A stretch of DNA of 64,000 bases from Carideicomes alvinocaridis (GCA_005473895.2 SRJI02000021.1:106-64105); one strand, 5' to 3'; shown: positions 21,060-32,316, counted from the stretch's first letter. Notes: a model not told the origin generated them from the sequence alone. Translations and numbers: made by a program.

Positions 21060-21973
21060 TGACCGACGCAGCGACACCGACCGAAACCGCCGAAACCGCA
21101 ACCGCGCAGCCGCCCCGCCGGCTGGCCGAGTTCTGGAAGTATTTCCGGGAGAACCGCGGCGCGGTGATCGGGCTTTACGTCTTCGCCGTCTTCGTGGTGG
21201 TGGCGATCTTTGCCAACCTTCTGGCGCCCTACGACCCGACGCAGCAGTTCCGGCAGTTCACCCTGATCCCGCCGGCCTGGCAGGAGGGCGGCAACTGGCA
21301 GTTCCCGCTGGGCACCGACCCGCTGGGCCGCGACCTGCTGTCGAGGCTGCTGCACGGCGCGCGTTTCTCCTTCTTCGTGGGGATCGTGGTCGTCGTGGTC
21401 TCGGCCACCGGGGGCATCCTCGTGGGTCTGCTGGCCGGCTTCGCGCCGCGCTGGCTGGACACGATCATCATGCGGATCATGGATATCATCCTGGCCTTCC
21501 CCTCGCTGCTGCTTGCGCTGGTGCTGGTGGCGATCCTGGGGCCCACGCTGCTCAACGCGATGATCGCCATCGCGCTGGTGCTGCAACCCCACTACGTGCG
21601 CCTGACCCGGGCGAGCGTGATCAACGAGCGGACCAAGGACTACGTGGTCTCGGCCCGTGTCGCGGGCGCGGGGCTGGGGCGGCTGATGTTCATCACCGTG
21701 CTGCCCAACTGCCTGGCCCCGATCATCGTGCAGGCGGCGCTGTCCTTCTCCACCGCGATCCTCGACGCCGCGGCGCTCGGGTTTCTCGGCATGGGGGCGC
21801 AGCCGCCGACGCCGGAATGGGGCACCATGCTGGCCGACGGGCGCGAGTTCATCCTGCGCGCCTGGTGGGTCGTGACCTTCCCCGGCCTCGCCATCCTGGT
21901 CACGGTGCTGGCGATCAACCTGATGGGCGACGGCCTTCGCGACGCGCTCGATCCGAAGCTGAAGAGGAGCTGA
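21059..21973 (+). CDS. dppC: DppC-like peptide ABC transporter permease
   Basis: A 304-residue permease with the OppC-type N-terminal cytoplasmic segment (about 1-35), a first transmembrane helix at about 36-58, PLGTDPLGRDLLSRLLHGAR and the EAA-type loop KDYVVSARVAGAG. The ATG shares one base with the dppB stop (TGATG). It is the second half of the peptide channel. Confidence 0.93.
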   Translation: MTDAATPTETAETATAQPPRRLAEFWKYFRENRGAVIGLYVFAVFVVVAIFANLLAPYDPTQQFRQFTLIPPAWQEGGNWQFPLGTDPLGRDLLSRLLHGARFSFFVGIVVVVVSATGGILVGLLAGFAPRWLDTIIMRIMDIILAFPSLLLALVLVAILGPTLLNAMIAIALVLQPHYVRLTRASVINERTKDYVVSARVAGAGLGRLMFITVLPNCLAPIIVQAALSFSTAILDAAALGFLGMGAQPPTPEWGTMLADGREFILRAWWVVTFPGLAILVTVLAINLMGDGLRDALDPKLKRS

Positions 21974-21976
21974 GCC

Positions 21977-22969
21977 ATGTCGTTGCTCCGTATCCGTAAC
22001 CTCTCCGTCGATTTCGCCACCGCGGGCGGCGCCTTCCGCGCCGTGGACAAGGTGGATGTCGACGTGGCCGAGGGCGAATTGATGGCCATCGTCGGCGAAT
22101 CCGGCTCGGGCAAGTCGGTGTCGATGCTGGCCGCGATGGGGCTGCTGCCCTGGACCGCCACCGTCACCGCGGACGAGATGTCCTTCGACGGGACCGACCT
22201 GCGCAGGATCTCCGGCCGCCAGCGCCGCAAGCTCATCGGCAAGGAGATGTCGATGATCTTCCAGGAGCCGATGTCGTCGCTGAACCCCTGCTTCACCGTC
22301 GGTTTCCAGATCAAGGAGGCGCTGCGCCAGCACCTCGACATGGACCGCAAGGAACGCCACCGCCGCGCCGTCGAGCTGCTGGAGATGGTGGGCCTGCCCG
22401 CCCCCGAGAAGCGGCTGGCAAGCTTTCCGCACCAGCTGTCCGGCGGGATGAACCAGCGGGTGATGATCGCCATGGCCATCGCCTGCAAACCCCGGCTGCT
22501 GATCGCGGACGAGCCGACCACTGCGCTCGACGTCACGATCCAGGCGCAGATCCTCGACCTGCTGACCGATCTCCAGAAAGAGACCGGGATGGGCCTGATC
22601 CTGATCACCCACGACATGGGCGTGGTGGCCGAGACGGCGGAACGGGTCTGCGTCCATTATGCCGGGCAGAAGGTGGAGGACCAGAAGGTCGAGGACCTGT
22701 TCACCACCCCGCACCACCCCTATTCGGCGGCGCTGCTGGCGGCCCTGCCGGAGCGTGCGACCGAGCGGCGGCTGCCGACTATCCCCGGCGTCGTGCCGGG
22801 GCAGTTCGACCGGCCGCAGGGCTGCCTGTTCTCGCCGCGCTGCAAATATGCCAACGAGACCTGCCACAAGGTGGAGCCGCCGGTGCAGCCGGACGATCTG
22901 GGCCGCGCCCGCTGCCACTATCCCCTCTACAGCCCGCTGGAAAAACCCGCAGAGGAGGCGCACGCATGA
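21977..22969 (+). CDS. dppD: DppD-like peptide ABC transporter ATP-binding protein
   Basis: A 330-residue ATPase. Walker A is GESGSGKSV, the signature motif LSGGMNQRVMIAMAI, Walker B LLIADEPTTALD and the switch His in LITHDMG. The C-terminal oligopeptide extension holds the Cys cluster (GCLFSPRCKYANETC) seen in Opp/DppD, which can bind an iron-sulfur cluster. It overlaps dppF by four bases. Confidence 0.95.
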   Translation: MSLLRIRNLSVDFATAGGAFRAVDKVDVDVAEGELMAIVGESGSGKSVSMLAAMGLLPWTATVTADEMSFDGTDLRRISGRQRRKLIGKEMSMIFQEPMSSLNPCFTVGFQIKEALRQHLDMDRKERHRRAVELLEMVGLPAPEKRLASFPHQLSGGMNQRVMIAMAIACKPRLLIADEPTTALDVTIQAQILDLLTDLQKETGMGLILITHDMGVVAETAERVCVHYAGQKVEDQKVEDLFTTPHHPYSAALLAALPERATERRLPTIPGVVPGQFDRPQGCLFSPRCKYANETCHKVEPPVQPDDLGRARCHYPLYSPLEKPAEEAHA

Positions 22970-23922
22970 GCGAGACCGTCGTCACCGCCACGCATCTGAG
23001 CCGCTTCTACGAATCCGGCGGCGGCCTGTTCAGCAAGCCGCAGACCGTGCGCGCCCTCTCCGAGGCCTCGTTCTCCATCGAGGCGGGCAAGACGCTGGCC
23101 GTGGTGGGCGAATCCGGCTGCGGCAAGTCCACGCTGGCCCGGCTCGTCACCATGATCGAGGAGCCGACGAGCGGCACGCTCAACATCGGCGGGCAGGAGG
23201 TCACGCCCGACAAGTGGGCCAGCCTGCGCGATTCCGTGCAGATCGTGTTCCAGGATCCCTACGGCTCGCTCAACCTGCGCCAGCGGATCGGCCAGATCCT
23301 CGAGGAGCCGCTCAAGATCAACCGCCCCGAGATGTCCGCGAAGGAGCGGCGCGAGAAGGCAAGCGAGATGATGCGACTGGTCGGCATGCGGCCCGAGCAT
23401 TACGACCGCTACCCGCACATGTTCTCGGGCGGGCAGCGGCAGCGGATCGCCGTCGCCCGCGCCCTGATGCTGGAGCCCAAGCTGCTGGTGCTGGACGAAC
23501 CCGTCTCGGCGCTCGACCTGTCGATCCAGAGCCAGATCCTCAACCTGCTGCTCGACCTGCAGGAGCGGATGCACCTCGCCTATCTCTTCATCTCGCACGA
23601 CCTGTCGGTGGTGCGGCACGTGGCCGACGACGTGGTGGTCATGTACCTCGGCCGCCCGGTGGAGACCGGCCCCAAAGAAGAGGTGTTCAGCGCGCCGCGG
23701 CATCCCTACACCAAGGCGCTGCTTTCGGCGACGCCCAAGGCGGACCCGCGCAACCGCTCCACCCGGATCAAGCTGGAGGGGGAGCTTCCCTCGCCGATGG
23801 CGATCCCGGAGGGCTGTCCCTTCGCCCCGCGCTGCTGGAAGACGCAGGACCGCTGTCGCGCCGAACGCCCCGAGCTGACGGGCGAGCCGCATCCCGCCGC
23901 CTGCTTCTTCCCGGAGAACTGA
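22966..23922 (+). CDS. dppF: DppF-like peptide ABC transporter ATP-binding protein
   Basis: A 318-residue partner ATPase. Walker A is GESGCGKST, the signature FSGGQRQRIAVARAL, Walker B LLVLDEPVSALD and the H-loop FISHDLS. The C-terminal Cys-containing extension (GCPFAPRCWKTQDRC) matches OppF/DppF. It begins in an ATGA overlap with dppD and is the last gene of the peptide unit, since an EcfG-like promoter follows it. Confidence 0.95.
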   Translation: MSETVVTATHLSRFYESGGGLFSKPQTVRALSEASFSIEAGKTLAVVGESGCGKSTLARLVTMIEEPTSGTLNIGGQEVTPDKWASLRDSVQIVFQDPYGSLNLRQRIGQILEEPLKINRPEMSAKERREKASEMMRLVGMRPEHYDRYPHMFSGGQRQRIAVARALMLEPKLLVLDEPVSALDLSIQSQILNLLLDLQERMHLAYLFISHDLSVVRHVADDVVVMYLGRPVETGPKEEVFSAPRHPYTKALLSATPKADPRNRSTRIKLEGELPSPMAIPEGCPFAPRCWKTQDRCRAERPELTGEPHPAACFFPEN

Positions 23923-23925
23923 GGC

Positions 23926-23952
23926 GGAAACAAAACCCGGCACGGTCGTGTT
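23926..23952 (+). promoter_or_regulatory. Candidate EcfG-type stress promoter of the SDR gene
   Basis: GGAAAC (23926-23931) is followed after 17 bases by TGTT (23949-23952), close to the alphaproteobacterial general-stress pattern GGAAC-N16/17-CGTT. The same layout recurs upstream of the next gene. The -35 has an extra A and the -10 lacks the leading C, so this is tentative. Confidence 0.4.
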
Positions 23953-23976
23953 CTTCGCTGGAAAGGAGACACGACC
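23944..23976 (+). promoter_or_regulatory. Leader hairpin enclosing the SDR ribosome binding site
   Basis: GGTCGTGT (23944-23951) pairs perfectly with ACACGACC (23969-23976), which ends just before the ATG. The 17-base loop contains the Shine-Dalgarno AAAGGAG. If the transcript starts upstream of 23944, folding could affect initiation. If the EcfG-like promoter is used, the start would fall inside the hairpin and it would not form. Confidence 0.4.
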
Positions 23977-24825
23977 ATGCCGCAGTTTTCCGACGACCGG
24001 GTGCAGGACCAGCAACCCGGCCTTGAACACGAGATGTCCCCCCGGCCCGAATACGAGCCGCGCTATCCCGGCTCCGGCCGGCTGAAGGGCAAGGCCGCGC
24101 TGATCACCGGCGGGGATTCCGGGATCGGGCGCGCCACCGCGGTGCTCTATGCCCGCGAGGGGGCCAAGGTCGCCTTCATCTACAAGACCGAAACCGAGGA
24201 TGCCGAGGAAACGGTGCGCCTGATCGAGGCCGAAGGCGCCGAGGCGCTGTCGATCAAGGGCGATGTCGGCGACAAGGCCTTCTGCCAGCAGGCGGTGGAC
24301 CACGTGGCCGACCGCTTCGGCCGGCTCGACATCCTGGTGAACAACGCTGCAGAGCAGCACGCCCAGGACAATTTCGAGGATGTCAGCGAAGAGCAGATCG
24401 AGCGGACGTTCCGGACCAACATCTTCGGCCAGATGTTCATGGTGCAGGCCGCCCTGCCCCACCTGTCCGAAGGCTCGGCGATCGTGGCCACCACCTCCGT
24501 CACCGCCTATCGCGGGCAGGACCTGCTGATCGACTACTCGGCCACCAAGGGCGCGATCCTGTCCTTCACCCGCGCCATGGCCCACAAGCTGGCGCCGCGC
24601 GGCATCCGCGTGAACGGCGTGGCGCCGGGGCCGATCTGGACGCCGCTGATCCCCGCCTCCTTCCCGCCGGAGAAGGTGGAGGATTTCGGCAAGTCCTCCA
24701 CCATGGGGCGGCCCGGCCAGCCCAACGAGGTGGCGCCCTCCCTGCTGTTCCTGGCCTGCGAGGACAGCTCCTTCATGACCGGCCACGTGCTGCACCCCGA
24801 CGGCGGGGCGGCAACCTCGGACTAG
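23977..24825 (+). CDS. SDR family oxidoreductase, stress-type (YhxC/YghA-like)
   Basis: A 282-residue short-chain dehydrogenase with an N-terminal extension of about 40 residues typical of the YghA/GSP39-type group. The cofactor motif is TGGDSGIGRAT, followed by NNAAEQHAQ, the catalytic Ser in TTSVTAYRG, and the Tyr-x3-Lys pair in DYSATKGA. The NAD(P) enzyme's substrate is unknown; relatives belong to general stress regulons. AAAGGAG precedes the ATG. Its candidate stress promoter resembles that of the next gene. Confidence 0.9.
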   Translation: MPQFSDDRVQDQQPGLEHEMSPRPEYEPRYPGSGRLKGKAALITGGDSGIGRATAVLYAREGAKVAFIYKTETEDAEETVRLIEAEGAEALSIKGDVGDKAFCQQAVDHVADRFGRLDILVNNAAEQHAQDNFEDVSEEQIERTFRTNIFGQMFMVQAALPHLSEGSAIVATTSVTAYRGQDLLIDYSATKGAILSFTRAMAHKLAPRGIRVNGVAPGPIWTPLIPASFPPEKVEDFGKSSTMGRPGQPNEVAPSLLFLACEDSSFMTGHVLHPDGGAATSD

Positions 24826-24883
24826 GCCCCCGGGAGGCGGCGCGGCCGCACCCCGCACGGATGAGCGATCGGCGTGGTGGCAG

Positions 24884-24909
24884 GGAACCGCCGCGCCGCA
24901 GCACGTGTT
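24884..24909 (+). promoter_or_regulatory. Candidate EcfG-type stress promoter of the FNT-like gene
   Basis: A perfect GGAAC (24884-24888) is followed after 17 bases by TGTT (24906-24909), differing from the EcfG pattern only at the first base of CGTT. The flanking CGTGTT hexamer is shared with the promoter at 23926. It lies 30 bases before the start codon. Confidence 0.5.
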
Positions 24910-24939
24910 GGGCCGCGAAGCTTTTCCGAAAGGGGTGGA

Positions 24940-25803
24940 ATGCCCGACTCTTCCCAGAAGAAGTACGAGGACAGGATCGACGAGACGGAGCGCGAGGCGA
25001 TCGAGGACAGCGCGCCAATCACCTCCCCTGCCCTGTTCGAAGCGATCCGGCGCCACGGCGAGTCTGAGCTGAACCGCCCCGTTTCCTCGCTCGTCATGTC
25101 GGGGCTGATGGCCGGGCTTGCCCTCGGGTTCTGCGTCCTGTTCGAGGCGCTGCTCCGGTCGCACCTGCCGGACACCGACTGGCGCCCGCTGGTCGAGAAT
25201 TTCGGTTACACGATCGGCTTCGTGATCGTGATCCTCGGGCAGATGCAGCTGTTCACCGAGAATACGATCACCGCCGTCTGCCCGGCACTCGACGAACCGT
25301 CGCGCCCGGTGGTGATCCGGCTGGCCCGGCTGTGGATCGTGGTCCTGCTGTCCAACCTCGTGGGGGCGGGGCTGTTCGGCCTGATCCTCTACCTCACCGG
25401 GGCCTATCAGCCCGAGGTGTGGCAGGCGATCTTCGAGCTCTCGCAGGAGGCCACCGCCTATGACTGGTTCGAGACGCTGCTGCGCGGCATCGGCGCCGGC
25501 TGGCTGATCGCCGTGCTGGTCTGGATGCGCCCCAATTCGCGGCATTCGGAGCTGCTGCTGATCGTCGCGGTCACCTACCTGATCGCGCTGGCGGAGTTCT
25601 CGCACGTGATCGCGGGGATGACCGAGGCGACGGTGATGATCGCCACCGGGGCCAAGCCGTTCGGAGAGATGATGATGGGCTGGGTGGTGCCGGCCCTGCT
25701 GGGCAACATCCTTGGCGGGACGGTGTTCTTCACCCTGCTGGCCTTCGCCCAGATCCGCGCCGAGCTGGCGCAGGAAAAGACGCCGCACTGGCGGGCGCGA
25801 TAG
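24940..25803 (+). CDS. Formate/nitrite transporter (FNT) family protein, YfdC-like
   Basis: A 287-residue inner-membrane protein with about six transmembrane helices. The N-terminal ~50 residues are charged and cytoplasmic (KKYEDRIDETEREAIED), longer than in FocA or NirC and typical of the YfdC-like branch. The last helix (GNILGGTVFFTLL) is characteristic of FNT channels. The substrate is unknown. The ATG at 24940 follows AAAGGGGTGG. Both this gene and the SDR have EcfG-like promoters, so a stress role is inferred. Confidence 0.85.
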   Translation: MPDSSQKKYEDRIDETEREAIEDSAPITSPALFEAIRRHGESELNRPVSSLVMSGLMAGLALGFCVLFEALLRSHLPDTDWRPLVENFGYTIGFVIVILGQMQLFTENTITAVCPALDEPSRPVVIRLARLWIVVLLSNLVGAGLFGLILYLTGAYQPEVWQAIFELSQEATAYDWFETLLRGIGAGWLIAVLVWMRPNSRHSELLLIVAVTYLIALAEFSHVIAGMTEATVMIATGAKPFGEMMMGWVVPALLGNILGGTVFFTLLAFAQIRAELAQEKTPHWRAR

Positions 25804-25971
25804 GATCCGGCTCGGCACAGTCGGGAAGCGCCATTTCCTGACCTTACCGTCCGGACCCTTGGCGCAATTTGTGCAGGCCCGGGGCCAATGGAATGATGCC
25901 GTAGCGCCAGTGTCTCGGAAGAGGTCCAACCCGCGACGACACGGGGCCCTGCCACGAAAAGCAAGGGTGTC

Positions 25972-26004
25972 CCGGCAGGGGAGGGGGCTTTCCGCCCCTG
26001 CCGG
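25972..26004. terminator. Hairpin between convergent FNT and ftsK genes
   Basis: A 10-bp perfect stem (25972-25981 with 25995-26004) with a 13-base loop, directly after the ftsK stop on the minus strand. No contiguous U tract follows, so termination is inferred from position. Confidence 0.5.
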
Positions 26005-26011
26005 TCGCGCG

Positions 26012-29000
26012 CTAGGCCTGTTCGGGCACCAGGATCTCGCGCTTGCCGACGTGGTTTGCCGGGCTGACGAGCCCCTGCTCCTCCATCTGCTCCACCAGTC
26101 GTGCGGCCTTGTTGTAGCCGATGGCCAGCTTGCGCTGGATGTAGGAGGTGGAGCATTTGCGGTCCTTGATCACCACCTGCACCGCCTGGTCGTAAAGCGC
26201 GTCCTCGCCGTCGGTGTTGCCGCCGGTGTTCAGCCCCAGCACCGCGTCGATGTCGCTCGACTTGTCGTCGTCGGGGCCTTCGAGCACCGTGTTCACGTAT
26301 TCCGGCGGGCCGTAGGACTTGAGGTGGTTCACGATCTCCTCGACCTCCTCGTCCGACACGAAGGGCCCGTGGCAGCGGGTGATCCGTGCGCCGCCCGCCA
26401 TGTAGAGCATGTCGCCCATGCCCAGCAGCTGCTCGGCCCCCATTTCGCCCAGGATGGTCCGGCTGTCGATCTTGGACGTCACCTGGAAGGAGATGCGGGT
26501 GGGGAAGTTCGCCTTGATCGTGCCGGTGATCACGTCGACCGAGGGGCGCTGCGTGGCCATGATCAGGTGGATACCGCTCGCCCGCGCCATCTGTGCGAGG
26601 CGCTGGATGCAGGCCTCGATCTCTTTCCCCGCGACCATCATCAGGTCGGCCATCTCGTCGACGATGACGACGATATAGGGCATCTTTTCCGGCATGATCT
26701 CTTCGGTCTCGAAGACCGGCTCGCCCGTCTCGTCGTCGAATCCGGTCTGCACCGTGCGGGTGAACATCTCGCCCTTCGACAGCGCGTCCTGCACGCGGCT
26801 GTTGTAGCCGTCGATGTTGCGAACGCCCATCTTGGACATCTTGCGATAGCGGTCCTCCATCTCGCCCACGGTCCACTTGAGCGCGACCACGGCCTTCTTC
26901 GGGTCGGTCACCACGGGCGACAGGAGATGCGGGATGCCGTCATAGACGCTGAGTTCCAGCATCTTGGGGTCGATCATGATCAGGCGGCATTCCTCGGGTG
27001 TCAGCTTGTAGAGCAGCGACAGGATCATGGTGTTGATCGCCACCGATTTCCCCGAGCCGGTCGTCCCCGCGATCAGCAGGTGAGGCATCTTGGCGAGGTT
27101 CGCCACGACCGGCGAACCGCCGATATCCTTGCCCAGCGCGAGGGGCAGCTTGTGGCTGCCGTCGCCGTAATCGCGCGACGACAGGATCTCGCGGAAGGAC
27201 ACCATCTCGCGGTTGTCGTTGGGCAGTTCGATCCCGATGACCGAGCGGCCCGGCACGGTGGAGACCCGGGCCGAGAGCGCCGACATGGAGCGCGCGATGT
27301 CGTCCGCCAGCCCGATCACGCGGGACGCCTTGAGGCCCGGCGCGGGCTCCAGCTCGTACATGGTGACCACGGGGCCCGGACGGACCGAGACGATCTCGCC
27401 CTTCACGCCGTAATCGTCGAGCACGGATTCCAGCATCCGGGCATTTTCCTCCAGCGCCTCGTCAGAGAGGTGGTGCCGGGTGATGCTGTCGGGATTGGTC
27501 AGCAGGTTCAGCGGCGGCAGCTCGAACTCGGTCGAGGCCCCGTCGAAGTCCAGCCCCGGCTGCGCCTCGGCCCGGGCGCGGGTGGAGGGTTTCACCGCCT
27601 TGCGGGGCGAATGCACCACCTTGCGGGCCTCGGGCTGCGCGGGCTGCGGCAGGCTCACCGCCTGCTCGGGCGCGGGGCCATCGCGCTGGATCGGGATCTC
27701 GGGGACGTAGCTGTCCTCGTCATAGCCGTCGTCCCAGCCCTCTTCCGGCGCCGCCTCGATGGGCGAGGGTTGCGCCTCGGGAACCGGGCGCGGCTGCGGT
27801 TCGCCCTCGGGGGCAAAGCTGGCCTGCGGCGCGGCCCCGGCATGGGCGGCGGTCAGCGGCGGTTCCTGCCGCAGCGCGCCGGGCCGGCGGTCGGGATCGA
27901 ACAGCAGCGGCTGCGGCCCGCGGCCCCGGCCCTTGGTCAGCGGCGCGGCGCTGGCAGAGGTCACGGCGGGGTTGGTCCGCATGCGCGACTTGATCACGTC
28001 GGCGATCTTGGCGCGGACGCGGTCTTCGCCCGGCGCGTCGGCCTCGGGCATGTCATGCTCGACCAGCTCGGGCTCGGGCATCGGGTCGCGCCGCGCGAGC
28101 GAGGTCACGCGGGCGAACAGCCCCGTGCGCTCGGGCTGCGGCGCAGGGGCCACGTCGTAGCCGTCGTCGTAATCGTAATAGTCGTCGTCCTCGACCACCG
28201 GATCCTGTGCCACCTGCGCCCGCGCCACGCGCGACTGTCCGCGGAGGGCGGGGGCGGCCTGCATCTGCGCCTCCTGCTGGGCGGCCCATTCGGCGGCCTC
28301 CTCGGCCTCCAGCCGGCGCTGTTCGCGGCGTTCGGCCTGCCGGGCCTGAAGCCCCCGCGCGGCCCCGAAGGCGCCCGCCGCCCCGCGGCCCAGCGCGGTC
28401 ATGGTCCAGGCATAGGTCATGATCAGCCCGATCATCAGGAAGCGGGCGATGGATTTCAGCTCGGGCCGGGTAAAGCCCAGCACAAAGGCCCCGATGGCGA
28501 GGATGCCGATGCCCAGCAGCAGCGACAGCAGCTTCAGCCCGAAGGTCGCGCCGATGGGCAGGAAGGTCAGCACCGCGCCCAGCACCGTGTCCCCGAACAG
28601 CCCGCCGAGGCCGAAGGAATGGGTCCAGCCGTCGCCCGGCACCAGCGTCGAGGCATAGACCGAGCCCGCCGCCACCGCGATGGGGGCAAAGATCAGCCGG
28701 CCGATGGCCCGCTCCTCGCCCCTGTGCAGCGCCATGCGCAGGCCCCAGGCCACCAGCACGATGGCGATGCCCCAGGCGCCCCAGCCCACGATCATGAAGA
28801 GCGGCGCGGCGATGGAGGCGCCGATGCGGCCCATCCAGTTCTGCACCGGCGCGTCGGAGGCGAGGATCCACGACGGATCCTCGGGCGTGTAGGAGGCGAT
28901 CATCGCCGCGGCCATGCAGCCCAGCACGATCAGTGCGAGGCCCAGCAGTTCCTTGCCTCGTCGTTCGATCGCCAGCGCCATGTTGGTGTCGAGAAAGGGA

Positions 29001-29026
29001 TCCCGTCCGCGTGCCTGATATGCCAT
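26012..29026 (-). CDS. ftsK: DNA translocase FtsK
   Basis: About 1004 residues. Four or five N-terminal transmembrane helices (about 20-200) anchor it at the septum. A long acidic, Pro/Gln-rich linker (about 210-510) precedes the motor domain, with Walker [13 protein letters not shown] near residue 650 and Walker [14 protein letters not shown]. The C-terminal gamma winged helix ([20 protein letters not shown]) reads KOPS-type sequences. It pumps chromosome dimers through the closing septum and activates XerCD. The ATG at 29026 follows GAGGCGAAAC; an upstream ATG at 29047 would overlap the preceding gene. It lies 13 bases after the aminotransferase. Confidence 0.96.
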   Translation of the reverse strand: MAYQARGRDPFLDTNMALAIERRGKELLGLALIVLGCMAAAMIASYTPEDPSWILASDAPVQNWMGRIGASIAAPLFMIVGWGAWGIAIVLVAWGLRMALHRGEERAIGRLIFAPIAVAAGSVYASTLVPGDGWTHSFGLGGLFGDTVLGAVLTFLPIGATFGLKLLSLLLGIGILAIGAFVLGFTRPELKSIARFLMIGLIMTYAWTMTALGRGAAGAFGAARGLQARQAERREQRRLEAEEAAEWAAQQEAQMQAAPALRGQSRVARAQVAQDPVVEDDDYYDYDDGYDVAPAPQPERTGLFARVTSLARRDPMPEPELVEHDMPEADAPGEDRVRAKIADVIKSRMRTNPAVTSASAAPLTKGRGRGPQPLLFDPDRRPGALRQEPPLTAAHAGAAPQASFAPEGEPQPRPVPEAQPSPIEAAPEEGWDDGYDEDSYVPEIPIQRDGPAPEQAVSLPQPAQPEARKVVHSPRKAVKPSTRARAEAQPGLDFDGASTEFELPPLNLLTNPDSITRHHLSDEALEENARMLESVLDDYGVKGEIVSVRPGPVVTMYELEPAPGLKASRVIGLADDIARSMSALSARVSTVPGRSVIGIELPNDNREMVSFREILSSRDYGDGSHKLPLALGKDIGGSPVVANLAKMPHLLIAGTTGSGKSVAINTMILSLLYKLTPEECRLIMIDPKMLELSVYDGIPHLLSPVVTDPKKAVVALKWTVGEMEDRYRKMSKMGVRNIDGYNSRVQDALSKGEMFTRTVQTGFDDETGEPVFETEEIMPEKMPYIVVIVDEMADLMMVAGKEIEACIQRLAQMARASGIHLIMATQRPSVDVITGTIKANFPTRISFQVTSKIDSRTILGEMGAEQLLGMGDMLYMAGGARITRCHGPFVSDEEVEEIVNHLKSYGPPEYVNTVLEGPDDDKSSDIDAVLGLNTGGNTDGEDALYDQAVQVVIKDRKCSTSYIQRKLAIGYNKAARLVEQMEEQGLVSPANHVGKREILVPEQA

Positions 29027-29039
29027 GTTTCGCCTCGTC

Positions 29040-30221
29040 TTACCCATAGAGACAGTCGCGAAGCCTGGTCAGGCCGCGCGCCATCTCTTCTTTTGGGGCC
29101 ACCAATGCGACCCTTATGTATGTCGTGCCGGGGTTCTCCCCGTTCACATCCCTCGCAAGGTAGGCGCCGGGCAGGACCCTGACGCCGGTCTCGCGCCACG
29201 CCCGCAGCGCGGCGGCCTCGCCATCCTCCACCGGCAGCCACAGGAAGAAGCCCGCCTCGGGCCCCTCGTAGCCGGGGACGCCGCCGAAGATCCCGTCGGC
29301 GATGGCGTATTTCTCCTGGTAGAGCGCGCGGTTGGCGGTGACGTGGTCCTCGTCCGCCCAGACCGCCGTCGCCACCTTCTGCAGCGGCAGCGGCGGGGGC
29401 GCGCCCGCATAAGCCCGGAGCCGCTTCATCGCGGTCAGCGATTTCGGCCCGCCCGCGGCAAAGCCCGAGCGCAGGCCGGGCAGGTTCGACCGCTTGGACA
29501 GCGAGTTGAACAGCACCACCCGCTCGGGATCGGCGCCCATCTCCCGCGCGACGGTCAGCGCACCCAGCGGGGCCGCGTCGCGGTAGATCTCGGAATAGCA
29601 TTCGTCCGCGAAGACGAGGAAATCGTGCTTTTCCGCCAATGCGATCAGTGCCTGCCAGTAGTCGCGCCCGGCCACCGCGCCCTGCGGGTTGGCGGGCGAG
29701 CAGATGTAGGCGGCACTCACCCGGTCCAGCAGCGCGGGCTCCAGCGCGGTGTAATCCGGCAGGTGGCCCGTCTCGGCCGTGGCGGGGACAAAGACCGGCT
29801 CGGCCCCCACGGAAATCGCCGCAATCATGTAGACCTGGTAGAAGGGATTGGGGATCAGCACCGCCGGCCGCTTGCCGCGCTTTTCCTCGGGCAGCAGCGC
29901 CATCGCCACGTTGTAGAGCCCTTCGCGCGTGCCGTTCAGCGGCAGGACCTGTGCCTCCGGCGCGACCTCCACCCCGTAGCGGCGTGCGATCCAGCCGGCG
30001 ATGGCCTGCTGCAGTTCGGGCGTGCCGTCGTTCGGCGGGTAGGAAGCGAATCCCTGCGCCTCGGCGGCGAGGATGTCGGTGACGAAGGGCGGGAAGGGAT
30101 GCTTGGGCTCGCCGATGGTCATATGCAGCACGTCGCCGCCGGGCGCATGCGCGTCCAGAAGGCTCCGCAAACGCGGAAAAGCATAGTCCGGTAGGTTCGA
30201 AAACCGCTCGGGGCTTTCCAT
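29040..30221 (-). CDS. Class I/II aminotransferase, DapC-like (succinyldiaminopimelate type)
   Basis: A 393-residue PLP enzyme. The internal-aldimine lysine is in [15 protein letters not shown], a form of the motif typical of the proteobacterial DapC group. The PLP contacts are ANPQGAV and DECYSEIY, and the C-terminal Arg is in TYIRVALV. DapC converts N-succinyl-2-amino-6-ketopimelate to N-succinyl-LL-diaminopimelate in lysine and peptidoglycan synthesis. Other class I aminotransferases look similar, so the substrate is probable, not proven. It is immediately upstream of ftsK on the same strand. Confidence 0.85.
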   Translation of the reverse strand: MESPERFSNLPDYAFPRLRSLLDAHAPGGDVLHMTIGEPKHPFPPFVTDILAAEAQGFASYPPNDGTPELQQAIAGWIARRYGVEVAPEAQVLPLNGTREGLYNVAMALLPEEKRGKRPAVLIPNPFYQVYMIAAISVGAEPVFVPATAETGHLPDYTALEPALLDRVSAAYICSPANPQGAVAGRDYWQALIALAEKHDFLVFADECYSEIYRDAAPLGALTVAREMGADPERVVLFNSLSKRSNLPGLRSGFAAGGPKSLTAMKRLRAYAGAPPPLPLQKVATAVWADEDHVTANRALYQEKYAIADGIFGGVPGYEGPEAGFFLWLPVEDGEAAALRAWRETGVRVLPGAYLARDVNGENPGTTYIRVALVAPKEEMARGLTRLRDCLYG

Positions 30222-30387
30222 CGGGGGGTCCTGAAATTTGCCTCAAGAGATCGGGGTCGTGGCGCCCCGTTTGCCCGTCACGATACAAAAGCCCCCTGCA
30301 CCCGTCCAGCGAAACGGAGCCGAATCGCGGGTTTGTGGCAGGAAAAACGCACTCAACCCCCTTGGCGTAAAATATTGGAATCCGGAC

Positions 30388-30417
30388 AAAAAAAGGCCCC
30401 GTCACGCAGACGGGGCC
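30388..30417 (-). terminator. ccrM terminator
   Basis: A 9-bp perfect stem (30395-30403 with 30409-30417) has a 5-base loop. It is followed on the minus strand by T7, 59 bases after the ccrM stop. It isolates ccrM from the downstream dapC-ftsK pair. Confidence 0.93.
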
Positions 30418-30475
30418 CAGGGGGTGCCGCGTGTCAGGCCACGGGCACCGGCGGTAAATCGTTCTGTCGGTTATC

Positions 30476-31683
<1,208 letters not shown>

Positions 31684-31685
<2 letters not shown>

Positions 31686-32316
31686 AGTCACTTACAAAAT
31701 TATCTTGATACAAGATATTGTGGACCGGTTTGAAAGAACGCCTATGGTGAGGGGTCACACCAAGATTTCGGAGCGCCTCCAGATGGGCCTTCGTGCCGTA
31801 GCCCACGTTGCTTTCCCAGCCGTAGCCGGGGAAGTGTTGCGCCAAATCCCACATCAGCCTGTCGCGGCAGATCTTGGCCACGATCGAGGCCGCCGAAATC
31901 GACAGGCAGAGCGCGTCGCCGCCGACCACGCAGCGGGCGTCGATGCTGGTGCCGCGGGGGATCATGTTGCCGTCGATCAGCAGGTGCTGGGCCCGCGTCG
32001 GCAGGGCGTCGATGGCCCGGGTCATGGCAAGATGCGAGGCGCGCAGGATGTTGATCTCGTCGATCTCTTCGACGCTGGCATGGGCCACGCGGACCACGGC
32101 GCAATCCTCGATGACGCGGGCCAGCTCTTCGCGCTTGGCGGCGGCCAGCTGCTTGGAATCGTTGAGCCCTTCGGGCAGGCAGTCGGGGTCGAGCACCACC
32201 GCCGCGGCGGTCACCGGCCCGGCGAGCGGCCCGCGGCCCACCTCGTCGACGCCGGCCACGATGGTCAGCCCGCTTTCGCGCGCCGCCAGTTCAAGCGAAA
32301 AATCGGGTCCCTGCAT
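31684..32316 (-). CDS. rnhB: Ribonuclease HII
   Basis: A 210-residue RNase HII that cuts RNA in RNA-DNA hybrids and initiates removal of misincorporated ribonucleotides. The catalytic Asp and Glu are in VAGVDEVGRGPLAG (residues about 20-33). Further acidic positions lie in HLLIDGN and in SAASIVAKICRD. The C-terminal end (FKPVHNILYQDNF) is AT-richer than the rest. It is upstream of ccrM on the same strand, 92 bases apart. Confidence 0.95.

Noticed and set aside
25712-29182. Very long plus-strand open frame (over 1,100 codons) opposite ftsK
   Set aside because: It is antisense to a gene with full motif support, and its His/Arg/Gly-rich product is typical of GC-rich shadow frames. The same applies to long frames opposite leuS, dnaK, lysRS and the CheB-CheR-PAS gene.
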